Positions 42,571-48,042 of a DNA stretch of 48,042 nucleotides are shown one piece after another. Position 1 is the stretch's first letter; the number at the start of each line of letters is the position of its first letter. A model generated the notes under the pieces. That model was given only the letters and a program-made list of their open reading frames with translations. It did no database searches and was not told the origin of the DNA. The stretch comes from Acidobacteriota bacterium. GTDB lineage: Bacteria > Acidobacteriota > Polarisedimenticolia > JAPUKU01. The stretch spans positions 1 to 48,042 of the forward strand of contig JAPUKU010000089.1 in NCBI GenBank assembly GCA_027295505.1, read 5' to 3'. The position numbers and the translations under genes were made by a program.

Positions 42571-44820
42571 TTACACAACCTGCCAGTAGGCCTTTTCCAT
42601 GGCGTTCACCATGGCGTCCATCGAGAAACGCTTGGCGCTCGAGCGGCCCCGCTCCGCAAGCGACGTCCGCCGATCCGGATCACGAGCCAGCTCGATGATG
42701 CCGCGGGCCAGGCTCTCTGCATCTCCAAGCCGCACGATGCAGCCGTTGGCTCCGTCCTCGATGATCTCGCGAATCCCATCCACGTCAGAGCTGATCACCG
42801 GAATGCCGGCGGCCATCGCCTCCTTGACCACCGCGGGCGAGCCCTCCCCCGACAGGGATGGCAGCGCGAACAGATCGAACTCGGATAGCCAGGGCGGCAC
42901 ATCGGTCTGGAACCCCGCGAAATGAATCATTTCGTTCTGGCCGAGGGCATGAGCCAGGGTTTCTAGGGCGGGACGTTCCTCGCCGTCTCCCACCAGGAGC
43001 AAGCGCGCCTGCGGCAGTTCGCGCCGTACCCGGGCGAATGCCTTCAGCAGGACCTCGTGACCCTTGTGCCGCGCCATGTGTGCCACGGTCCCGATCACGA
43101 AATGATTTTCTTTCCAGCCCAGCTTCGCGTGTAGCGCGCCGTTGCGCTTCAGGTTTCTGAACCGGTCGAGCTCGATGCCGCTGTGTACAACCGTGATGCG
43201 TTCCTGCGGAATTCCCTCGCGCACGAGCATGTCGGACACCTGCTGTGAAACGGCGACGACCTGCGTTACCCGCCAGGTGTACTTGGCGAGCGAGAGCGGG
43301 TTGCCTCCGAGCGGAAAAGACAGGCGCTTGGTGGCAATGGCCGGCGGGGAATTTCCGCACAGTCCAGCCAGGGTTCCTAGAGACACAGCATGGGAGGTGT
43401 GATAGTGCACGACATCAGGAGAGCAATCGCGCAGGAGGCGGCGCAACCTCCGGACGGCGTTCAGATCGAGATCACCGTGCATGGACAGGGAATAGCAGGG
43501 AATGGACGCGTCCCGGGCGCGCTTCTCGAGGCGGCCGCCTTTCTGGCACGCAAGGATGGCGGCGTGGCCCCGTGCACGCAGGCCCCGGATCAGATGCAGT
43601 GTCTGGTTCTCGCCGCCGCGCCAGGCGCGCTCGGTGTTAAGGTGCAGCACGGTGAGACGCCGGGGCGGCGGCCCTTCCGGAGGTTCGACGCTCGAGGGAA
43701 AATCGCTGGCATTCGGATCGTGTACCGTCCGGTACAAGCGCAACGTTTGATTCACCATCAGCGCCGCGCTGAATCGTTCCGTGACGGTCCTCAATCCCGC
43801 TGCCGTCATGCGGCGCGCGTCCTCAGGGTTGTCGAGGAGCCGGCGAATCCCGTCTGCCAGTGCCTGTGGATCCTGGGGCCGCACCAGGACACCGTTTTCG
43901 CCGTCGCTGATGATTTCGGGGATGCCGCCCGCCGCCGCCGCGCACACCGGCTTGCCGAGCGCCAGAGCGTCGAGCACGACACTACCCAGGCCCTCCTGAA
44001 TGGAGGGCATGGCGAACAGATCGAAAAGCTCGATGGCCGGGGTGACCTCCTGGCGCAGGCCCGCAAAGCGCACGCGGTCCTGCACACCCAGAGCACCGGC
44101 CTGTGCCTCCAGGTCCCTCCTGAGCGGGCCGTTTCCGATCAGGATCAAGCCGGCCCGCGGATAACGGGGAAGCAACTTCGCGAAAGCTTCGAGCAGAAAG
44201 CGATGTCCTTTGTGGCTCTCGAGATGACCAACGTGGCCGATGCGTGGCGACCATTCTTCAACACCCAGCTCTTTCTCCAGGTCGCGGGCGGCGGCGGGAT
44301 CGGTGACGGGCGGCTCGATGCCGTCATGGATCACGGCTACGCGGGTGGGAGGGACCCCGTGGCGGGTGAGCCTGGAGCGCACGGCATAAGAGGTAGCGAT
44401 GAACGCATCCACGCTGCGACCGTACTTGAAGCTCTGCAAGGGGTGCCGGCGCATCGGAAACACCACGCGCCGGGAGACCACGATCCGGGGCCGTAGCTGC
44501 ACGTTCTCGAGCAGCAGGGAGGCTATCTGGCCCACCGTGTGAGCGTGTGGAGTATGAAGATGGAGCATGTTGAAACCGTGATGTGCCACCGCCGAGATGA
44601 CGCGGCCGACCGCGAGCGGATCCAGCTCGCTGTGCATCGGCAGGGGAAGGAGCGGAACGCCGGCCTGTTCAGCCCGTTGCGCGAGCGGAGTGCCAGGGCG
44701 GCAGGCGAGCACCGACTCGTATCCCAGCGTCGCCAGGCCGCGGGCAAGGGTTACCGCCTGGCGCTCTCCACCCCGCCATGAGCGGGCATTACTAAGATGA
44801 AGAACCTTCAGAGGAATCAT
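42571..44820 (-). CDS. Tandem double GT4 glycosyltransferase (two GT-B enzymes in one chain)
   Basis: One chain of 749 residues made of two complete GT4 units. Unit one (1 to about 370) has VLHLSNARSWRGGERQ, LHLHTPHAHTVGQI, VIHDGIEPP, GHVGHLESHKGH and EGLGSVVLDALALGKPV. Unit two (about 388 to 749) repeats this order with VLHLNTERAWRGGENQ, VHYHTSHAVSLGTL, VVHSGIELDRF, GTVAHMARHKGH and EGSPAVVKEAMAAGIPV. Both keep the donor-binding E(x7)E-like motif, so both may be active. A Pro/Glu-rich linker joins them at about 371-388. It likely adds two sugars in series to an LPS or capsule precursor; donors are unknown. It overlaps tatC by 29 bases, so it is transcribed with the Tat genes. Confidence 0.92.
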   Translation of the reverse strand: MIPLKVLHLSNARSWRGGERQAVTLARGLATLGYESVLACRPGTPLAQRAEQAGVPLLPLPMHSELDPLAVGRVISAVAHHGFNMLHLHTPHAHTVGQIASLLLENVQLRPRIVVSRRVVFPMRRHPLQSFKYGRSVDAFIATSYAVRSRLTRHGVPPTRVAVIHDGIEPPVTDPAAARDLEKELGVEEWSPRIGHVGHLESHKGHRFLLEAFAKLLPRYPRAGLILIGNGPLRRDLEAQAGALGVQDRVRFAGLRQEVTPAIELFDLFAMPSIQEGLGSVVLDALALGKPVCAAAAGGIPEIISDGENGVLVRPQDPQALADGIRRLLDNPEDARRMTAAGLRTVTERFSAALMVNQTLRLYRTVHDPNASDFPSSVEPPEGPPPRRLTVLHLNTERAWRGGENQTLHLIRGLRARGHAAILACQKGGRLEKRARDASIPCYSLSMHGDLDLNAVRRLRRLLRDCSPDVVHYHTSHAVSLGTLAGLCGNSPPAIATKRLSFPLGGNPLSLAKYTWRVTQVVAVSQQVSDMLVREGIPQERITVVHSGIELDRFRNLKRNGALHAKLGWKENHFVIGTVAHMARHKGHEVLLKAFARVRRELPQARLLLVGDGEERPALETLAHALGQNEMIHFAGFQTDVPPWLSEFDLFALPSLSGEGSPAVVKEAMAAGIPVISSDVDGIREIIEDGANGCIVRLGDAESLARGIIELARDPDRRTSLAERGRSSAKRFSMDAMVNAMEKAYWQVV

Positions 44821-45559
44821 GGGATGTCTTATCGTCCGAGGGTGGACGTTTCTCTCCCCGTAGCTTGGGATTGAAGAGCCAGGCCACGCCGATGCCCACC
44901 AGGTACAGGACGATCATGGGCAGGCCGATCATCATCTGGCTGACGAAGTCGGGCGGCGTGATGACGGCAGCGATGATGAAGATCACGAGAACCGCGTAGG
45001 AGAATTTCTCCCACAGGAAACGTGGGGTGATGATTCCCAGCCGCGTGAAGAAGAAGATGAGAACCGGTAACTCGAAGACCATGCCCATGGCGAGCAGGAC
45101 CTGCATCTCGAGGCGGAAATATTCCCGGACAGTGAGGATCGGCTCGAACGGTTGTCCCACCGAGAGAAAGAAGCGGCAGGCCGTCGGAAAGGCAATGTAG
45201 TAGCCGAACGCCCCTCCCGTGACGAACAGCGCCGTGGAGAAGAAAATGAACGGCAGCGCCATCCGGCGTTCATGGCCGTAGAGGCCGGGGGATATGAATA
45301 GCCAGAGCTGCCAGAGAACGTAGGGGCTGGCCAGGAAGATCCCGGCCAGCAACGCCACCTTCATATAAAGGATGAACGGGTCCGGCAGGGACGTGAAGGC
45401 GAGCGTACTACCCTCCGGTAGCGCGTCCATGACCGGCCGCGCCAGGAAGTCATATAGGGTGGCCGAGAACGCCCAGCAGATTCCAAAGGTGACTGCGAGC
45501 GAGGCGAAGACATGGAGCAGGCGGCGTCGCAGTTCCTCGAGATGCTCGAGGAAAGTCAT
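44792..45559 (-). CDS. tatC: TatC, twin-arginine translocase core subunit
   Basis: Six-helix membrane protein that receives twin-arginine signal peptides and with TatA forms the pore for folded proteins. The 255 residues show the N-terminal MTFLEHLEELRRRLL with the conserved glutamate, FILYMKVALLAGIFLASP, LWLFISPGLYGHER and VITPPDFVSQMMIGLPM. I start at ATG 45559, which has GGAGG four bases upstream. An in-frame ATG at 45589 overlaps the tatA stop (TGATG) and would add ten residues. The 3' end overlaps the double glycosyltransferase gene. Confidence 0.95.
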   Translation of the reverse strand: MTFLEHLEELRRRLLHVFASLAVTFGICWAFSATLYDFLARPVMDALPEGSTLAFTSLPDPFILYMKVALLAGIFLASPYVLWQLWLFISPGLYGHERRMALPFIFFSTALFVTGGAFGYYIAFPTACRFFLSVGQPFEPILTVREYFRLEMQVLLAMGMVFELPVLIFFFTRLGIITPRFLWEKFSYAVLVIFIIAAVITPPDFVSQMMIGLPMIVLYLVGIGVAWLFNPKLRGEKRPPSDDKTSHDSSEGSSS

Positions 45560-45588
45560 CGAGCCTCCGCGCGTAGCCGCCAGGCCCA

Positions 45589-45885
45589 TCAGGACTTTTT
45601 GGGTGTATCGTCAGAAGAGGGAAGCGACAGTGTAGGCGGCTCGCTGGCCCTCGGAGAGGGAGATGTGCGCGGGATGTTCACGGACTTCAGGTCATCTCTG
45701 AGATCGGCCTCCTTGAGGTCGACCTCCTTCTCAATCGAGTCCTTGAGATCCTGGGTGGCACGGCGGAACTCCGCCAGGCTCCTGCCGATAGCACGGCCAA
45801 GCTCCGGGAGCTTGCGCGGCCCGAACACCAGCAGGCCCAGAATGAAGATAACCAGCAACTCCAGGCCGCCTATGGTCCCAAACAT
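45589..45885 (-). CDS. tatA: TatA/TatB family translocase subunit
   Basis: Single-span protein of 98 residues: a short N-terminus, a membrane helix (GLELLVIFILGLLVFG), the hinge GPRKLPELGRAIG and an amphipathic helix to about 55, then a disordered tail. The acidic residue in the helix (GLELL) recalls TatB, but the FGPRKLPELGRAIG hinge and size fit TatA. As no second subunit is in the window, it may do both jobs. The start is ATG 45885 with GGAG seven bases upstream; a TTG directly before it only lengthens the open frame. A promoter lies just upstream. Confidence 0.93.
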   Translation of the reverse strand: MFGTIGGLELLVIFILGLLVFGPRKLPELGRAIGRSLAEFRRATQDLKDSIEKEVDLKEADLRDDLKSVNIPRTSPSPRASEPPTLSLPSSDDTPKKS

Positions 45886-45905
45886 CAATGCGCTCCAGTG
45901 CTCGC

Positions 45906-45934
45906 AGAATACTCCAGGGTGTGGGCCAAGTCAA
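45906..45934 (-). promoter_or_regulatory. Promoter of tatA-tatC-GT4
   Basis: On the minus strand TTGACT (45934-45929), 17 bp, then TATTCT (45911-45906). Initiation near 45899 would leave a leader of about 13 bases that just includes the GGAG ribosome site of tatA. Confidence 0.55.
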
Positions 45935-45969
45935 GGCAGGGCAAGGATTAAGTCCTTATAACACCAAGC

Positions 45970-45998
45970 TTTACAATCTCCGATCCGCGGGGTATATT
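45970..45998 (+). promoter_or_regulatory. Promoter of the S41 protease gene
   Basis: TTTACA (45970-45975), 17 bp, then TATATT (45993-45998): a near-consensus sigma-70 promoter with ideal spacing. The transcript would start near 46005, about 28 bases before the ATG. It is divergent from the tatA promoter, with the two -35 boxes about 35 bp apart. Confidence 0.6.
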
Positions 45999-46032
45999 AG
46001 GTGTTGAGATTCCGAACCGGATTGCACCGCTC

Positions 46033-47664
46033 ATGAGTACGCGACCTCGATTCCTGGTCTTTTGCGCCGCCGTGCTGATCATCGGCACGCTGGTGGGCGG
46101 CTACTTCGGGGATCCGGCCCTGGCCACCCCCAGCCGCTCAGCCGAGAAGCTGCGCGCATTCTCCAGCATGCTCGGCCTCATCCAGGAGCGCTACATGGAT
46201 GAGACGGACAGCGATGAAGTGGTCTACGGGGCCATCCGCGGCATGCTGCGGACCCTGGATCCTCACAGCAACTTCCTCGACCCCAACGCATTTCGCGAGA
46301 TGCGTGAAGAGCAGCGCGGCTCGTTCTCCGGGCTGGGCATCGTCATCTCAGTGCGTGGCGAGGAGGGATTGCTCACCGTGATCTCGCCGATCGAGGGGAC
46401 TCCAGCCCACCGTGCTGGCATGCGCGCGGGTGACATCATCTCCATGATCGACGGCGAGGAGACAGCCGGCATGACGATCGGTCAAGCGCTCAAGAAGCTC
46501 CGCGGTAAGAAGGGCACTACCGTCGACCTGATCATTACCCGCGAGGCGGCCGAGGAGCCGCTCGACTTCACTATCACGCGTGACGACATCCCCACGACGA
46601 GCATTCCTTATGCCTACATGCTACGGCCCGGGGTCGGCTACATCAAGATCAAGAACTTTACCCAGACGACGAGTGACGAACTGGATCAGAAGCTGCGCGC
46701 ACTCTCCAAGCAGGGTATGGAACGGCTGATTCTCGACCTGCGCGCCAACCCGGGAGGGCTGCTGGAACAGGCGGTCAAGGTGTCCAGCCGCTTCCTCGGT
46801 GGGGGGAAGCTGATTGTTTACACGCGCGGCCGTGTGTCCAACTCGGATCAGGAGTATTACGGGTCCGACGACAAGACTGGCCTGCGCTATCCACTCATCG
46901 TCATGGTGAACAAGGGCAGCGCCAGTGCCTCCGAGATCGTCGCGGGAGCGATCCAGGATCACGACCGTGGGCTCGTCGTGGGCGAGAACACCTGGGGCAA
47001 GGGCCTGGTACAGACCGTCTATCCGATGAGCCACGAATCGGCACTGGCGCTCACCACGGCCAAGTACTACACGCCGAGCGGAAGGCTGATACAGCGCGAC
47101 TACCGATCGCTGGAAGATTACTTCACGTACGCCCAGATGCAGGACGACGAGAGTCGTGAGGTGCACTACACCGACGCGGGGCGAGAGGTTTTGAGCGGCG
47201 GCGGGATTACTCCCGACGTCGAGGTCGAGAATCCAGAGACGCCCGAGTTCATCCAGCAGCTCGTGCGCCGGTCCGTGTTCTTTGACTTCGCGGTGAACTT
47301 ACTGGCCCATGTCGAGCTGGACCGCTCTTTCGAGATTGACGAGGCAATCCTCACCCGGTTCAAGAAGTTCATCGAGGAAAAGAAGATCGAGTTCGAGGAG
47401 GAGGACCTCAAGAACAACTTCCCGTACCTGGAAACAGCCATCCGCGCCGAGGTCCTCGGCAACCTGTACGGTCTCGAAGAGCGCAGCCGAGCCCTGGCCG
47501 AGAACGACCTCCAGCTTCTACAGGCCCTGGATCTCTTCCCGCGCGCCCAGGCCATGTTGGCCGCACTCACCCGCACGGGCGATTTGGCCGAGCAGTCGGA
47601 GACCCCCGACAGGCAGTCCTCGAGCCGGAACGAGCGGGGCGCCACACCCCCCCTCAACCAGTAA
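46033..47664 (+). CDS. C-terminal processing protease, S41A family (CtpA/Prc-like)
   Basis: Periplasmic, membrane-anchored serine protease of 543 residues that trims C-termini of envelope proteins or peptidoglycan hydrolases. An N-terminal signal or anchor (7-25) is followed by a cap region, a PDZ domain (about 95-175, GTPAHRAGMRAGDIISMIDG) and the S41 catalytic core. The nucleophile is probably S298 in NKGSASASEI and the general base K323 in ENTWGKGLVQT. LDLRANPGGLL is the oxyanion-side motif. A charged C-terminal helical region runs from about 430 on. No Shine-Dalgarno is obvious before the ATG. It is preceded by a strong promoter and followed by a hairpin. Confidence 0.95.
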   Translation: MSTRPRFLVFCAAVLIIGTLVGGYFGDPALATPSRSAEKLRAFSSMLGLIQERYMDETDSDEVVYGAIRGMLRTLDPHSNFLDPNAFREMREEQRGSFSGLGIVISVRGEEGLLTVISPIEGTPAHRAGMRAGDIISMIDGEETAGMTIGQALKKLRGKKGTTVDLIITREAAEEPLDFTITRDDIPTTSIPYAYMLRPGVGYIKIKNFTQTTSDELDQKLRALSKQGMERLILDLRANPGGLLEQAVKVSSRFLGGGKLIVYTRGRVSNSDQEYYGSDDKTGLRYPLIVMVNKGSASASEIVAGAIQDHDRGLVVGENTWGKGLVQTVYPMSHESALALTTAKYYTPSGRLIQRDYRSLEDYFTYAQMQDDESREVHYTDAGREVLSGGGITPDVEVENPETPEFIQQLVRRSVFFDFAVNLLAHVELDRSFEIDEAILTRFKKFIEEKKIEFEEEDLKNNFPYLETAIRAEVLGNLYGLEERSRALAENDLQLLQALDLFPRAQAMLAALTRTGDLAEQSETPDRQSSSRNERGATPPLNQ

Positions 47665-47673
47665 GCCCCCCCT

Positions 47674-47692
47674 GAGCCGGATCCACCGGCTC
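47674..47692 (+). terminator. Hairpin after the S41 protease gene
   Basis: GAGCCGG (47674-47680), loop ATCCA and CCGGCTC (47686-47692) form a perfect seven-base-pair stem ten bases past the stop. No T-run follows, so it is a likely 3' stabiliser or a non-canonical terminator. Confidence 0.4.
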
Positions 47693-48042
47693 GCCCTACC
47701 TGAAGCCCTGGATAGGGCATAATAGAACCTACGTTCACATTGGCACGACCGGAAGCCCGACACCGGAGGGGGATCGAAGCGGTGGCTGGCAATCGAACAC
47801 TTCTCGAGGCACTACCCGCCTCGCGGCTCATTTGTAGAAGACCGCGAGCGATAATCCGGGGTTATCCGATTGAACCACAAGAGCTTTCCCCCCGAAACAC
47901 GACTCGCCCCCAGCCGAAATAGACCGCCGAGCTTTGCGGCCTTTACCGGGAGACATGCTTTCACACCTAGAGTCTTATCCCCAGTGTCTCGAACGATTAC
48001 AAGGCACTCTCTCCTTCGAGTCACTTCTACATATGCCGCCAC
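47693..48042. other. Unassigned right-edge region with hairpins and only weak reading frames
   Basis: About 350 bp I cannot assign to any gene. Base composition is more even than in the flanking genes and reading frames show little third-position GC bias. CGAGGC (47805-47810) pairs with GCCTCG (47818-47823) as a six-base-pair stem, and GATAA/TTATC pair near 47850. A minus-strand frame (47812 to the edge, 76 residues, basic) and a plus-strand frame starting at ATG 47955 (MLSHLESYPQCLERLQG, with GGGAG just upstream, still open at the edge) are the only candidates. I recognise neither, and no tRNA, tmRNA, SRP RNA or RNase P core is visible. Confidence 0.4.

Noticed and set aside
47812-48042. Minus-strand 76-residue frame at the right edge as a gene
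   Set aside because: No recognisable motif, cut by the window edge and weak codon bias; reported only as part of an unassigned region.
1-48042. CRISPR arrays, tRNA or rRNA genes, insertion sequences, prophage or defence genes
   Set aside because: Looked for repeat-spacer patterns, T-arm/anticodon patterns, transposase or integrase motifs; none found. Almost the whole window is core housekeeping and envelope genes.

Overview
The window is GC-rich, gene-dense bacterial chromosome from a diderm. It carries lipopolysaccharide-core genes (heptose kinase, two GT9 heptosyltransferases, a Kdo/heptose-kinase-like protein), a meso-diaminopimelate-type MurE, a Tat system and a DUF4388 protein. This mix fits Acidobacteriota or a neighbouring, largely uncultured phylum. 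That placement is inference: the window holds no rRNA or other decisive marker.

Left end (1-6.5 kb): the C-terminus of a probable CrcB/Fluc fluoride channel, a membrane sensor with a SpoIIE-type phosphatase domain (minus), then a plus-strand group of egtB and egtD (ergothioneine synthesis) followed by an FAD-dependent disulfide reductase.

6.6-11.8 kb (minus): a probable five-gene operon of a GGDEF response regulator, a CYTH protein, a sugar-1-phosphate nucleotidyltransferase with a beta-helix tail, an AmgK-like sugar kinase and RmuC. It lies directly downstream of ftsZ and has its own candidate promoter and a strong leader hairpin. The kinase/nucleotidyltransferase pair resembles the AmgK-MurU peptidoglycan-recycling pair.

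11.9-29.0 kb (minus): a complete, tightly overlapping division and cell-wall (dcw) cluster in the order mraZ-rsmH-ftsL-ftsI-murE-murF-mraY-murD-ftsW-murG-murC-murB-ftsQ-ftsA-ftsZ, without ddl. Upstream of mraZ is a TTGACA-18-TAGACT promoter followed at once by three perfect 10-bp-spaced AGTGGA repeats plus a fourth degenerate one, an apparent MraZ operator.

29.1-37.9 kb (minus): an SsuABC/TauABC-type importer joined to an assimilatory APS/PAPS reductase (cysH), then the group trm112-like/heptose-7-phosphate kinase/DUF4388/YfhO. 37.9-39.2 kb holds a GNAT acetyltransferase, a GFA/CENP-V-type zinc protein and, between them, the collapsed remnant of a GT39 glycosyltransferase.

39.3-45.9 kb: two overlapping heptosyltransferases (plus) converge on an LPS-core kinase, a 749-residue tandem double GT4 glycosyltransferase, tatC and tatA (minus). 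A compact divergent promoter region separates tatA from a plus-strand C-terminal processing protease (S41). The last ~350 bp after the protease differ from the rest in composition and contain no gene I can identify.

Most start sites come straight from ATGA-type overlaps or Shine-Dalgarno matches. Several starts differ from the longest open frame (egtB, rsmH, murG, cysH, the substrate-binding protein, the GNAT protein, tatA, tatC), and the reason is given in each entry.
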